A stretch of DNA of 64,000 nucleotides from Artemia franciscana (GCF_032884065.1 NC_088879.1:16932489-16996488), one strand, 5' to 3'. Counted from the first letter of the stretch, positions 35,516 through 50,695 are shown. Notes: generated by a model not told the origin, from the sequence alone. Translations and numbers: made by a program.

Positions 35516-36664
35516 ATGTCTGATAAAAAGAGAGCAATGAAAGCAACAATACGAGAAGAAACTTTAATGGTGCGTGAAATTCAAAAACTTGAATACATAG
35601 CTGAAGCACTGAAAAAGGAAATTGAGGAAATCGATAAAAAAGATAAAGAAGAAACAGGAAGATTTCTTATAGAAAAGGACAAACTTGAAAGAGAAATTGT
35701 AGAATTTAATGAGAAACTACTTGAAACAGAGAGAAAAGCAATAGAAGCCATAAGAGAAGCAGAGGAGGAGAGAAGCAAGAAAAAAGAAATAAGAGAACAA
35801 CTAAAAATAAAAAGGGAAGAATATAGTGTACTGAGAAAACAAATAGGAAAATTGGAAGAATCAGTGGAGGAGCTACTATCGCACCGAGATTTTTTAGTTG
35901 AAGCTAAAATGAATGCAGAAGTGACATCGAATGATGAAAACCTAACCCCTGAAGAAAAACACAAGAAAATTAAGGAATACGTATTTACGGATGAAGATAA
36001 TAAGTTACTAACTGATCCAAAGTTTTTTATAAATTGTTTGAAGGCACTCGAAACTCGAATCTATACTCAATTGGGTCTTTCACAAGAGCTCGATGCAGCA
36101 ATAAACCGACTTGATAAGACATTCCAAGAACTTAATGAATCAAAAGAGAAAGAAGAAAATAGATTAATGGAGGAAATAAAACAATTGGAAGAGAAGATTA
36201 ACGATATGAAAATAAAAACAAAAGATGACTATAAAGCAGAAAAATTCAGTGAGGAAACAGTCCTTCGTGAGCAGATTGAAGAGATTTTTAGATTAGTGGC
36301 GCAAAACAAATACGCCAAAAATTTAAGTACTTCCGATATGTTGGCGCAAATCGAGGACAAATTCCATGACACGTTAGATCAAATTAGTAACTATCCTTCT
36401 GAGAAAGTAGAACCAACTATAAAAATGATCGTATCAGCAAAAGAAAGGAACTATGAAGCCGAATTGAAAGCAGCAGTCGAGGAAAAAAGAGAAGAGAGAC
36501 ACAGAAAAGCTCTTGAAAGAGCCCTAGCTCCAGCTACCAAAAGTAGAACAACAAGAAAATTTCAGCTGGTGGACAAGAAAAAGCCTATGTCAGTAGAACA
36601 TAAAGAAGAAATGAGAGAGATTGAAAAGCAAAGCACAAGCTATCTTTATGATGAGACTTTGTAA
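35516..36664 (+). CDS. CFAP100: CFAP100-like coiled-coil protein, intronless
   Basis: A 382-aa uninterrupted ORF, by far the longest here, starting AAAATGTCTG (first ATG after an in-frame stop) and ending TAA at 36,662-36,664. CFAP100 (CCDC37; MIA1 in Chlamydomonas) is an axonemal protein that works with CFAP73 in inner-arm dynein regulation. Residues ~10-130 fit the DUF4200 coiled coil: QKLEYIAEALKKEIEEIDKK, LLETERKAIEAIREAEEE and LEESVEELLSHRDFLVEAKM parallel LEEIA..., KNSVEAIKIAEQET and YKMYKDFL. Then FTDEDNKLLTDPKFFINCLK, and near the end SDMLAQIEDKFHDTLDQI and EERHRKALERALAPA, as in CFAP100 C-termini. Vertebrate CFAP100 is ~600 aa, so the N-terminal third is absent. It lies antisense in a WASHC1 intron. 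CCDC38, CCDC42 or CFAP73 are alternatives; a retrocopy is possible. Confidence 0.75.
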   Translation: MSDKKRAMKATIREETLMVREIQKLEYIAEALKKEIEEIDKKDKEETGRFLIEKDKLEREIVEFNEKLLETERKAIEAIREAEEERSKKKEIREQLKIKREEYSVLRKQIGKLEESVEELLSHRDFLVEAKMNAEVTSNDENLTPEEKHKKIKEYVFTDEDNKLLTDPKFFINCLKALETRIYTQLGLSQELDAAINRLDKTFQELNESKEKEENRLMEEIKQLEEKINDMKIKTKDDYKAEKFSEETVLREQIEEIFRLVAQNKYAKNLSTSDMLAQIEDKFHDTLDQISNYPSEKVEPTIKMIVSAKERNYEAELKAAVEEKREERHRKALERALAPATKSRTTRKFQLVDKKKPMSVEHKEEMREIEKQSTSYLYDETL

Positions 36665-36682
36665 ACTGATATAATTTTAAAT

Positions 36683-36688
36683 AATAAA
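36683..36688 (+). promoter_or_regulatory. Poly(A) signal of CFAP100-like gene
   Basis: AATAAA 19 nt after the stop codon, followed by a T-rich/GT stretch (CCTTTTGTACTTTTTTCC). This supports a transcribed gene. Confidence 0.6.
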
Positions 36689-36699
36689 CCTTTTGTACT

Positions 36700-38320
36700 T
36701 TTTTCCGCTTTATTTTTAGATCATTTCAGTTGATGCCATATAAATAGTTACACTATAGGTCCGACCTTTGGAGGATAGGGAATTCAGAGGGTCTTTCTGG
36801 GGGGATGGAGGGATACAGCCCTAAATATTGATCTGAGGTCACCATTTATCCATATAATGGAGACAGAGTCCTCCAGACAAAGCTTGATGAGTAAGCAGAT
36901 TCGCCCTACCTCGCTCTCCCTTCCCTGCGTAGAACCATAAGTTGCCCTAATACTGCACTGACTTTTATTATAGTATTAAGCCCACTTTTCTAAACTTCAA
37001 AGGCTGGAAACAAACTTACTAATCCAAAAAATGGGAAAGGTCTAGGTGTTTACCCACCGCCCTAGGAAAATATCCCCACAAAATTCCCCGGCAGAAAATT
37101 TCCCCGGAAAATTCTCTGCCTCGAAAAATCACCCCCCCCCCCCATATTCCCCCTGGATAATGTTCGAAATAGTCCAAAGGTCAAATAACCATGTCTCCGG
37201 GTTTGACAGCCCTCCTTCTAGCCCTCGGGGCAAGGGCTGTAAACTATGCAAGTTGCACATTGTTAAGATATAAGGTTTTATGAAAAAGGTGGTCAAATAA
37301 ACTTTGGAGGCGGCTCATTAATTTGATAATCGAAAATTCCAGTGCTCTTTTTAGGATTTAGCCTGCATTTCAACCAGTTGCTACTGAATGAGTTGTTACA
37401 ATCTACAGTGACTTAAAAACAAATTCTTATTCTGGTTTATTCATTTTTAATGAATTTTGACATAAAGTCCCACCTCAGAAAAGAATGAGGTTTTGAGGAG
37501 AAGCTAATCCCCCTCACGTACGCAGTAATTTCTGTTTTGTTTTAACATCATTCTTTGGCTTTAAGTTTCCACAATGGGGTTCTCTGATTTTTTTTGTAGT
37601 TAGGGAAGGATGTAGATTCCTCAAGAGTGCATTGTAATGCAAAGCAATCCCAACTCTCATTAAGCCTTCAGATAAATACAGAATTTGTTATAAGGGAGAA
37701 ACGAGGAGAGGGTGGGGGTAAAAATCGATATACAATCCCCAGGGCCACATCCAAGGATTTTGTTTGGGGGAGGGATATTTTTCGAGGTTTTTGTCGGGGG
37801 GAGGGAAGATTACACAGTTTTTTTTAACTTATCAAAAATGTATTTTATTACGGGTTTTTATCACGTTTATAAAAGTCAGACAAACATTTCCCCCTCTCAT
37901 TGAGCCTTTAAATGAATACAGAATTAGATCTAAGGAAAAGGTGGGGGAGTGGGAGGTAGAAATTGATAATTAATCCCTCTCGATTTCTGGGAGTATTTCT
38001 GATCTACGCTGTTATAATAAAAGTAAAGAGTAACATTAAAACCAAAATGAGTAGAATTTATTCCGTATGGGAGGGGAACTGCCCCTTCCTCATCCGCACT
38101 CCACCTTATGGTCATAGAAACTTTAGAGGATGCTCATTCTATCAGAAATTGAGAATTATAGTCCTTTCTTATAAGTCAAAAGTGATTGGAGACCAACTAT
38201 ACCTGTCCATAACTGGGGACCAACCATACCTGTGTGAAACTGTTTTTGGTATCTGATTCTTTTGTTACCCCTCAGAGCATCTGATCGACATTTTGAGGTA
38301 CCTATTTTGTCACTATAGGA
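36700..38320. repeat. Repeat-rich stretch
   Basis: It has a C-rich segment (37,045-37,155) and two direct copies of a ~90-bp block (about 37,640-37,735: CTCATTAAGCCTTCAGATAA; about 37,893-37,980: CTCATTGAGCCTTTAAATGA), separated by G-rich sequence. 38,060-38,320 is the second copy of the repeat at 4,265-4,500, preceded by a palindrome-family half arm (38,020-38,090). No gene. Confidence 0.65.
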
Positions 38321-38526
38321 GGAATTTTCCAATGGGAGGGGATATTTTCAGGGAGAAGGGAGGGGGCGGGTATTTTCTGCGGGGGATTATTTCGGAAGGT
38401 ATTTTCCGCGGTGGGGGGACGCCGGCTCTCAATAAAAATGTAGTTAAATACATATTTTACGAATAATTTGCTCTTAATGCATATTTTCAGTATCAAGGGT
38501 CGTGCTTTCGGTGTATTTCACTTAAA

Positions 38527-38575
38527 AACCCTGTTTTTAAGAAAACTAGGTTCTAGTTTTCTTAAAAACAGGGTT
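38527..38575. repeat. Perfect 23-bp inverted repeat, 3-nt loop
   Basis: The arms at 38,527-38,549 and 38,553-38,575 are exact reverse complements, beginning AACCCTGTTTTTAAGAAAAC. Flanks are unrelated, so it is not part of the palindrome family. Confidence 0.95.
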
Positions 38576-41000
38576 GATACAAGTTTGGACTGTCAGTCTA
38601 TCCATTTCACCAATATCAGATTAAAAAAAAAAGATTTAAACAAAAAATGAGGAGTGATATTAGAATTTTAAGCACTTCACTTTTTCTAAGTGAAGTCATA
38701 TTAGAAGTAATATTAATTATATTAATCATTGATTACATATGCTTGATAATTTATTTGACCATCAATAGTCAACCCTCATTAAATTAATTGTTTATTTTGG
38801 GTTCAATAATCACAAATTACGTTTCCCAAGCGATCCCACAATGATCCTAAATAAAGAGGTACTTCGTGTTTAAACATAAAAAATGGGCTGAACAAGAGTC
38901 CCGTTAGGATCCCCGAGGCCCTCAATTTTACATATTACCAATCCTTGCATAATTTTAATTTTAAGAAATATAACACGACCGGACTTGGTAAGAATATCAA
39001 TTCGTTTAAAAATCATCAAATTTATAAATGTTTAGTAATTATAATTTGCCGTATTTAATTTCTGATAAAATTACTAATAGTTATAAAACGTTCTTACTGG
39101 TCGAATCTAGTCATTACCAATAAAATTGAATATGTTTATTGATTGAGGCAAAATAATTAAATCCAAGATTTCTTTAATCATCCTTATTCGACAGACGTCT
39201 AATTCGTAAGTCCATATATTTATTTGAAAACGCATTTACAACTGCAGCAGAAAGTACTGAGTAATAAGAAATAAGTGTTTAAATTATTTAAACAACAAAA
39301 ATTACAACCTATATCAGAAAAGGAAAAAAAACTATTCAGTTGCAATCCAAACAAGGATACTAAACTGCAAATGACTTGCTATTTTATTTTTATTTTTCTC
39401 ACGGGATTTGAAATTGCGATTTCTTGATCTGTGATGCTATATTTATTAACCAGCTAGGAGTCTCCAGTTTGTAGTGATGTTTGTAGCCAAAAGTTGGAGA
39501 AACAAATATATGATGGAAAAAATTTTGATTTATCGAATTCAGTAAACATCTTCTAAAATAGCATAACATACAAAATACGACACAGTAAGACAGCGTTGTA
39601 AAGACAAGCGAAGTGAAAACAGGTTTAGGCAAAATATTGGGTAAATACTAGGTAAAATATTGGATACACATTAGGTAAAATATAAGTGTTACGGCTTGTA
39701 GCTTTCTATTATGGGAGGAGAAATGGAATCTGCAAAGCTATAATTTAATTTGCAGGAACTGGATGCTTTTTATGAAACTAAAAATCACAAAGACTCGCAT
39801 TTAGAAAAATAAAGAAAATAAAATGAAAGAGAACACTAAAAGAATAGAGAGAAAAGAAAAGAACACTACAAATACTACACCCAAAAGTAACATTAAATTC
39901 CGATAAACACAAAAACAAGGGACAAAAAAAAAAGAAAAATTAGGACAAGGGGGTCACTAAGCTTTAAGCTAGCATCGTGTTATAAATTACCTTCTCCATG
40001 TAGTTAAGTAAAATCAATGTCATATCAACAAAAAAATGATTAATAGTGAGAGATCGGTTACACATTTGCCTCGACTTCAAGTAAATACGAAACAAATAAT
40101 AAAAAATCAAAACTTTACTGAAAACATCATTTAAACCTAAAATTAAAACAAAAAGAAATTGCAAACTGAAGATTAAAAACCTCTTACTTAACATAAAATG
40201 AGCCAAATTATAACTCACCTTTTTCGAATACCAACCGAAGGGAATTAAAATCAAACTTATTACGATACGTGGCAAACAAATATGTCAAAACATAGTACTA
40301 AAAATACCAGACATAGTAACAGGTCCATAGTTGACACAATCGCTATAATCCTTTGTGCACAACAAAAATACACCAAAGAGGAGTATAAGGAAATGCAAAG
40401 AAAAACAAAAAGGGGACCGACAAAAATCACACACAATTCTTGACAACTTTAACTTTCAAACATTCATTGAGCATCCAGTTCCGATTCCAAAATTTGTGTA
40501 AGGGTATATGGACTACCTAATTAGCCCATTCATCTCTTTGACTCCACAAAAATAGCTTCAGATAAAAATAAAAATATCCTCCAATCAGCTAACAATAGGT
40601 CCACCTTATGAAATTACTTAATTCTAACGATGTGTTATGGAAAGTGCGGGTACTTGAGATGCCTGTTCCCAGCAGTTTAAGACCTATAGGCCGACTGGTA
40701 CCTATACAGCTTTTCCCACTCACTCCCGCTCTCTTTTGCACATTCCATTAATATTACTGAATCAACCCTTTTTCCATTGTCTTCTTCATACTTTAGTACA
40801 TGGGTCAAACATTATAAGGTTTCACAATTAGCGACGATAGGCACAAATAGAAGGCAAGTCAGCGGAGAATCGATATTCCTGTTGCAGCAGTCAGCAAATC
40901 TATGTAACAGTAACTCCAAATCTCGTACCAAGTCTCAAAACACCATACCGTCGTGAAACATAACTATTGCGAGTTCAAATGGGGATACTAAGAACATACT
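38576..41000. other. Non-coding intron stretch
   Basis: AT-rich. A small GTGAAGT/ACTTCAC hairpin lies at 38,673-38,697. The ~1.3 kb next to the minus-strand LINE (39,650-41,000) may be its 3' region but shows no coding match. No gene recognised. Confidence 0.4.
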
Positions 41001-41760
41001 TGCAGAACCTAAAGAACAGTGATCAGATTTGCTTTTTAACAGATGCAGAGAAAAACACATGCGCTGTAAACAACACATTATATAGCCGGTCAATGGTTCT
41101 CTTATCAAACTGGCCCTTCACCCTGGCGAGAAGACCATAAAATTTTCTTAGTTTCTCTTTCAAAGAAACAATTATAAGCTGCCTAGTGGATCTAATAGAA
41201 GTTCCAGGTGGAAGGCCTAAATACCTAAGTGAACTGGAAGATGGAATTGTGGCGGGACCAACTTGAATTGTATCATTGGAGGTGACCTCTAGTCCAAAGA
41301 CAAGAAACTCTGTTTGGAAGTAGCAATTGAAAGACCGATTTCTTTCAGTCCAGAGCAAACAACATCAACAGTATTCTGGAGTGCCCAAAGATCAGCCAAG
41401 AGGAGAATGTCATCGGCATAAGAGAAGTGACTTGCACCGATATATGGCTCAATTAAGTATGGTGGAATCTTTCGAGTGACTACTCTTATAGAGTTATTAA
41501 ATATTACCGGAATAAGAACAAAACCTTGTTTAATACCACGGCACACAGGAATACGATTACTAACAGTACCTTGCAGATGTATCCGGGTTGAAGAGTTCGG
41601 ATACCACTGCCACAGACATGTACAAACAAAGGGATTAACTCCACTTCTAAAGAGGGACAGAATTGCTTGGGAGTGAAGAATAGAGTCAAAAGCCTATGAA
41701 GTATCAATGGCACAAACGTAGAGGTTACTTTTTGACTTTTTTATGTCTTTCAAGGATATG
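41000..41760 (-). mobile_element. LINE RT remnant (minus)
   Basis: From 41,720 downward: AFDSILHSQAILSLFRSGVN (a stop sits where the K of SKAFD should be), FVCTCLWQWYPNSSTRI, CRGIKQGFVLIPVIFNN, FSYADDILLLADLWALQNTV (about 41,430-41,370), GLKEIGLSI, then after a frameshift SSLRYLGLPPGTSIRSTRQL and FDKRTIDRLYNVLFTAHVFF. YADD is intact. Same lineage as 7,700-11,090 and 24,290-25,580. Confidence 0.82.
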
Positions 41761-42738
41761 ACTTGCTAACCTACTAAACACAAGAAATGTGACAAGCCAA
41801 GAATTATTCCGGAATCGTATAGTGAGCAAAACATATTTGAACTAATAGCTGCGTTTGAGGTAACAACAAAAGACAATACAAATGAAAAAACTTAGAGCAA
41901 ACACCATCACTATTAAGATTTTCCAATTTTTTAAATATTTCTTATAGCACTGTTTATAATTACCGTATTAAAACACGAGGCTTTTTCTTGTGTATTATAG
42001 TGTCATCTAAAACAAGACTAATTATCTTATTCGATATATACTGCAAAGAATCAACCCATTAAAAAAAGATGGCACTATCATCAGACACAGACTAACTTAT
42101 TTTTTAGGACAGATGCAATGGTTGGATCACTAGCATTTGCTGGAATTCAGTATTTCAATATTTACGGTCAGTGGGTACATCCCACATATATAGATGGGCA
42201 TTTCACAAGGCATACTTAAGTTCTATTTTCTTTTTCTGATAATATACTGCGCATGAATATGGGCAATTATATGTACAATATGTGCGACCAAAATTTTGCA
42301 TTTTCTTTTGTTAATGTCACCTCTTCGTCCCGTAAACAAAAAGATTCCCTGGTACAAATACGAGCACACCCAAAAGTAATTCACTACTTTAGCAGAATGA
42401 GAGTCCAGGCCAATCTTTAAAGTTGAACAGGAGACAGAACATGGGATGAAATTATACGAGACTTGAAATGGATAAACCAAAGCACGTAATGAAGATAAAA
42501 ATAAAGTGAGTGGCGTCTACCCCAAGAGTGATTAGAACATCAGTTGCACATTTTGTAGACAATTAATTTTGGAACAAAGGAGAAAACTGCTAGGCGACAT
42601 CTAAGTGTTAAATGATCGTTACCTATTTCTTCAATATTAATATTACAATGTTCAACTACAACGTTGTAGTTGTAGACATACCTGAATTTATACTTATACA
42701 TTTTATATTTATAAATAAATATAAAATTTCAGACATAC
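41761..42738. other. Non-coding intron stretch
   Basis: AT-rich. It contains a second copy of the WASHC1 donor motif (42,674-42,690) 57 nt beyond the real one. Nothing else recognised. Confidence 0.4.
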
Positions 42739-42891
42739 CTGAATTTCTTCTGGACTCAAGAGGCTACTCAAGTCAGGCAAAGTTGGCAATGGAAGAGATA
42801 TTGAAACCCCCTCTTCAGTGCTAAAACCTTCAGCAATTCCCGGTAGATCAGGTAGAGCAAGAGGTACTTCAATTTCTGGGTGTTTTGCCAT
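42739..42891 (-). CDS. WASHC1: WASHC1 fifth coding exon
   Basis: Minus strand: acceptor TTGTTTACAG before 42,891, 51 codons in phase 0, donor ATTCAG|GTATGT after 42,739. It encodes [20 protein letters not shown] then EGFSTEEGVSISLPLPTLPD. The family block [20 protein letters not shown] is unmistakable. It follows YYQPQ of the fourth coding exon in phase and sequence (family: ENYFYVPDLGQVPEIDVP), so the initial ATG codon is internal, not a start. This exon exists once in the window because copies A and A' stop before it. Confidence 0.93.
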
Positions 42892-44031
42892 CTGTAAACA
42901 AATTAAATTACCTCACGTTCAATTCACGATGGAGTCAAGGCTATAGGCCTCCAACAAAAACAAAGTTCCACAGAATTAAGCCACTAAAAATAAATCTCAA
43001 ACCAGGTGGATGATTTGGTTATTTTTAAAGTTAAGGCGTAAATATTGCGATCGACCAGCAAGATTGAAAATTTGAGGCACAACTTTTTAAGTTAGCAAAG
43101 ATGGAGGCTAGGAATAACAGTACTGCTAATTGTTTCACGAATCTAACAAATTATACATGTGAATAGCCAATCAATTAGAGCTATTGAAAAGTAGGTTGCA
43201 TAGCCTCTGGGTATAACTGGTCATGTTGCCGCGTAGTGGTACTTTCATTCCTAAGCACAGGCAGTCCGTAAAAACTAACGTTTATTATACACTATTTTTT
43301 GTAATATTCCGTCACCTGGAAGTTGCAAGAGTTTTTTTTTTACCAATTGTTCTTCAAAAATGATGTTGATTAAAGCAAATGCAGGAAAATATCGTTTCAT
43401 TTTTTAAGTAATAACGTGCAAAAAAGTAAACTGTTCATCCTACTCCTCTTATGTTATAGAATTTATTTTTAAAAGATTGCTATGGATAAGTAAAAGTTTG
43501 CATAAAGGGGAGGCGGTTACGATCAATCTGCTATTATTTAGGGAAATATCCTAAATGACTAAATCCTTGAAAAAACATTGAGATTGCAGAACTTCTGTCC
43601 AAAATCAAAACGTGTTAAGTACATTTTACTGTTTAAGGACTTGAGTACTGTTCAAAATATTTAATAACTTTGCTAATCTGGTATTTAAGTATTTCAGAGC
43701 TTGCTTACTATACACCTGAGGCTAGTACACATATTTAAACAAGTGGGGGGAGACGCTTCGGGCCCAGGACGCCTTCCCTAATTTTTTAGAAAAGTTTCTA
43801 GATACGCGCCTGGATTATCATTGCAACATTGATTTCTTGGATCAAAACATACTAAGTGCAAATTTCGCAAAACATGGAATTGCCACACTTTGTTATTTTT
43901 TTTAAATCGTAAGAATGAAATACTCAACGTGACGCCAATGGAACTGTGTCCCCTCTAAATCACCAACGCTCCTCCATGCCTTTCCTGGCCTTGATAACTA
44001 CATAATCTAAAAGTAGATATTACAACAGAGA
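42892..44031 (-). other. WASHC1 intron, unique part
   Basis: Intron sequence present only on contig B, between the fifth coding exon and the overlap with copy A. AT-rich, no element recognised. Confidence 0.55.
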
Positions 44032-44348
44032 TGCTGACAACTGTAGTGTTTAAAGTGGGTCCTGAGTCAGAACTCTTTTCACCCCCTCCTCACAATCATC
44101 CCAAGTTTCACATATATAGATATGATGTGCCTCTTAATCATTTGAGAATTATGCAGGCAAAGGTCCTAAATGATTAAATGGTAATCACAAACAATCATTT
44201 GGATCGCAGCATGATTATCCTAAAACACCAAGTACAAATTTATTTCAGTTATTTATTTCCCTCAAATCGAGGAATACAAAAAATACATAAAGAAAATTCC
44301 GTAAATACTTCAAAAAATAAACAAAGCAATAATATTCTTTAACAAAAA

Positions 44349-46385
44349 CAAGAGCTAAGAGCTCATAAGGCACTTGTGACGAGACCAGAAGAGCTAAGAG
44401 CCAAGAGCTCATATGGTATGAGCTCTAACAAAATTCTAAGAATGAATAGAATGATTTAAAAGGAAAATCAGAGGCTTAATGCCGGTTGGGATTTATTGCA
44501 GCTCCCTGACACGCCTACCAATTTTCATCGTCCTAGCACGTCCAGAAGCACCAAACTCGCCAAAGCACTAAACCCCTCCCCCCAACTCCCCCAAAGAGAG
44601 CGAACCCAGTATGGTTACGTCAATCATGTATCTACGACATTTGCTTATTCTATCCACCAAGCTTCATCCAGATTCCTCCACTCTAAGCGTTTTCCAAGAT
44701 TTACGATTTCCCCCTCCAACTCCCCCCAATTTCAACAACACTAGTCGGGATTTGAAATAAGAGCTCTGAGACATGAATTCCTTCTAAATATCAAATTTCA
44801 TTAAGATCCAGTCACCCGTTCTTAAGTTAAAAATACCTCAATTTTTCTAATTTTTCCAAATTAAGACCCCCCAGCTCCTCCAAAGAGAACAGATCCGTTC
44901 CAATTATGTCAATCAATTACCTAGAAATTGTGTTTATTCTTTCCATCAAGTTTCATCCCGATCTCTCCACTCTAAGCGTTTTCCAATATTTCTGTTTCCC
45001 TCCTCCAACCCCCTATGTCCCGGGATCCAAGTCGAGTCAAAAATGGAGCATCTGAGACATAAGATCCTTCTATACATCGATTTTCATTAAGATCCGATCA
45101 CCTATTCGTAAAATAAATACCCCAATTTTAACGTTTTCCAGGAATTACAGTTTTCCCCTCCAACTCCCCCCAATGTCATAGGATCTGGTCGGAATTTAAA
45201 ATAAGAGCTTTAAAGCACAAGATCCTTTTAAATATCAAATTTCATTAAGATCTGATCACCCGTTCGTAATTTACATATACCTCATTTTTCTGAATTACCC
45301 CCCCCCCCCAACTCCACCAAAGAGAGCGGATCCGGTTCGGTTATGTCAGTCACGTATCTTAGACTTGTTTTTATTCTTCCCACCCAGTTTCATCCTGATC
45401 TCTCCTTTAAGTATTTACTAAGATTTCCGGTCCCCTCCCCCAACTGCCCCCCCCAATGACGCTGGATCCGGTTGAGATTTAAAATAAGAGATCTGAGTTA
45501 CAAGGTCCTTCTAAATATGACGTTTCATGAAGATCCGATCACTCTTTCGTAAGTTAAAAATACGTCGTTTTTTCTAGTTTTTAGGAATTATCCCTCCCCC
45601 CCCCCCAATCAGAGCGAATCCGTTCCAATTATGCCGATCCCGTATCTAAGATTTCTTCTTATTTCTCCCACAAAGTTTCATCCCGATCCCTCCACTCTAA
45701 GCGTTTTCAATGATTTTAGGCCCCCCCGAACTCCCTCCAATGTCACCAGATTCGGTCGGGATTTAAAATAAGAGCTTTGAGACACGATATCCTTCTAAAT
45801 ATCAAATTTCATTGAGATCCGATCACCCATTCATAAGTTAAAAATACCTCATTTTTCTCTAATTTTTCAGAATTAACCCTCCTCCCCAACTACCCCAAAG
45901 AGAGCGGATCTGTTCCGGTTATGTCAATCATGTATCTAGGACTTGTACTTATTTTTCCCACCAAGTTTCATCCCGATCCCTCCACTCTAAGTGTTTTCCA
46001 AGATTTTAGGTTTCCTCCTCCCAACTCCCCCCCCCCCAATGTCACCAGATCCGGTCGGGATTTAAAATAAGAGCTGTGAGACATGAAATCCTTCCAAACG
46101 TCAAATTTCATTAAGATCTGATCAACCGTTCGTAAGTTAAAAATACTTCAGTTTTTCTATTTTTTTCCGAATTAACCGGCCCCCTCTCCCCTCCCAGATA
46201 GTCAAATCGGGAAAGCGACTATTTCTAATTTAATCTGGTCGGGTCCCTGATAAGCCTGTCAAATTTCATCATCCTAGCTTACCTGGAAGTGCCTAAAGTA
46301 GCAAAACCGGGACCGACAGACAGACAGACCGACAGACCAACAGAATTTGCGACTGCTATATGTCACTTGGTTAATACCAAGTGCC
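44349..46385 (-). mobile_element. HINE/Helentron-like element, inverted copy
   Basis: Same element as 27,893-29,907: hairpin at 46,364-46,383, GACA/GTCT microsatellite near 46,315-46,330, the same number of core units, AGCTC end at 44,350-44,430. It counts as the same locus if the scaffold is misassembled. Confidence 0.72.
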
Positions 46386-47407
46386 ATAATAATTTCTTAT
46401 TTATACCATTGATATAAAAAATGAAAAAAAAAATATATCAGAAATGATTACTGATTTCTAACTAAGTTAAACAGCCATCAGCTTTCACAATCTGTACAGG
46501 TTGTGAAAGCTGTATTTTGATCACTAGAAAAATTCTTACTTGCTCAAATTAGCGCTAGCTAAACTCAGTATGAGTAAAATCTCATTGTGAATGGGCCTTC
46601 GAGGATTTCCGAGGATTCCAATAGCGGATTAGCGATCATGTGGAACTACAGAAGTCAAAAATCGCCCTTTATTATCTAAATATATCACTAATTGTCGCCA
46701 GCGTTTTGCTGTTCCTTTTGCATCCATCACTTCAAATGTTTAACGGCTATTTTCAATGAAATTATTAGAAAAAAACTACAATTAATTTATACTTTAGCAT
46801 TATGAATATATGCAAGTAGCGAAAATTCCAACTAGAACACGAACAGAAACTGCATTAGAAAAAAACATGAACAGTAAAGGGCGAAAAAAAGAGCAAAATA
46901 ACAGAGAAAAATAACAATGAGTTCAAACTTGAAATAAACTGACTAACATTCAGTTTAAACAACAAAAATTCATGAAATTAAACCAATGTTTACTAAACTG
47001 AACGCAACAATTATTAACAATAACAGAATTCCAAGCATAAAAACTTTATTTTATTCAACTTTTGGCATCCAAATTTATATTTTTATTTAGTGTTCAACTT
47101 ATTTTTAATATGCCTACCGAAAAACATCATAAAATGTACACCTATATAAAAAGAAAAGATTTATATTTAGATCGAAGCTCGGTATAAGCTGAAAAAAAAA
47201 ACATTCGTTCCAGCAAGAGCCATACTGAGCAATTTTTTCTGAGACTCAAACTGAGAGAATCAGCAAAAATATACAAGGAACAACATTTTTGTGCGTTTTT
47301 TTTGTTTTGTTTTGCAAAAATTTTTACATTCAAGTCTCAAGGTCAAATCTTTGAAAAGGGGGAGGGGGTATCTTGAACGACACGGACAAAAACATGGCAA
47401 TAGTCAC

Positions 47408-47579
47408 CTGTGGTTGGTAGTATAGATTTCCAGCTTGAATTTTCCTTAGACCACCTCTCCTCTTTATTGAGGGCGGGGCATCACCTAGGAGAGGTGCTGA
47501 GGCATTTAGCTCTTTTTCAGATGATCGCCAGTCAAGGGATGTAACCATATCACTATGGTCCAAGGAATCTTTAGAAAAC
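47408..47579 (-). CDS. WASHC1: WASHC1 fourth coding exon (contig B copy)
   Basis: Identical in structure and encoded protein to 26,689-26,860 (172 nt, acceptor AG at 47,581-47,580, donor GT after 47,408). It lies on the same strand as, and in correct order with, the exons at 42,891-42,739 and 30,448-30,317. Contig B ends three bases beyond the acceptor AG at the N gap. Confidence 0.9.
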
Positions 47580-47583
47580 CTGA

Positions 47584-47683
47584 NNNNNNNNNNNNNNNNN
47601 NNNNNNNNNNNNNNNNNNNNNNNNNNNNNNNNNNNNNNNNNNNNNNNNNNNNNNNNNNNNNNNNNNNNNNNNNNNNNNNNNNN
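47584..47683. other. Assembly gap (100 N)
   Basis: Exactly 100 N, the conventional placeholder for a gap of unknown size. Confidence 0.99.
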
Positions 47684-47713
47684 GGGAGGCTATATTTTCA
47701 TGTGGCACCAAAG

Positions 47714-50695
<2,982 letters not shown>

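Larger units (their letters stand above)
30449..42738 (-). other. WASHC1 intron hosting CFAP100-like ORF
   Basis: A 12.3-kb intron on the minus strand. It holds LINEs (30,490-31,905 and 41,000-41,760), the composite palindrome repeat (32,632-34,322), the CFAP100-like ORF and small repeats. Confidence 0.75.
30285..47583 (-). other. Inverted contig B between two gaps
   Basis: Bounded by N runs on both sides. Its right end (44,032-47,583) is the reverse complement of 26,687-30,225. Its minus strand continues the WASHC1 gene beyond where copy A stops. Read as minus strand it should overlap and extend copy A. Confidence 0.85.
44032..47583 (-). repeat. Inverted copy of 26,687-30,225
   Basis: Reverse complement of the end of copy A, from the acceptor of the fourth WASHC1 coding exon to the last bases before the N gap. 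It differs from A at a few sites and in G/C-run lengths, for example near 44,442-44,456 (rc ATTCTATTCATTC versus AATCTATTGATTC). Confidence 0.97.

Noticed and set aside
35581-35964. 127-codon serine-rich frame on minus
   Set aside because: Antisense shadow of the Glu/Lys-rich CFAP100-like coiled coil.
42889-42891. ATG as the start of a separate small protein
   Set aside because: It is preceded by a good acceptor and the encoded PEIEVP...LPDLPGIA block is an internal WASHC1 segment, in phase with the preceding exon.
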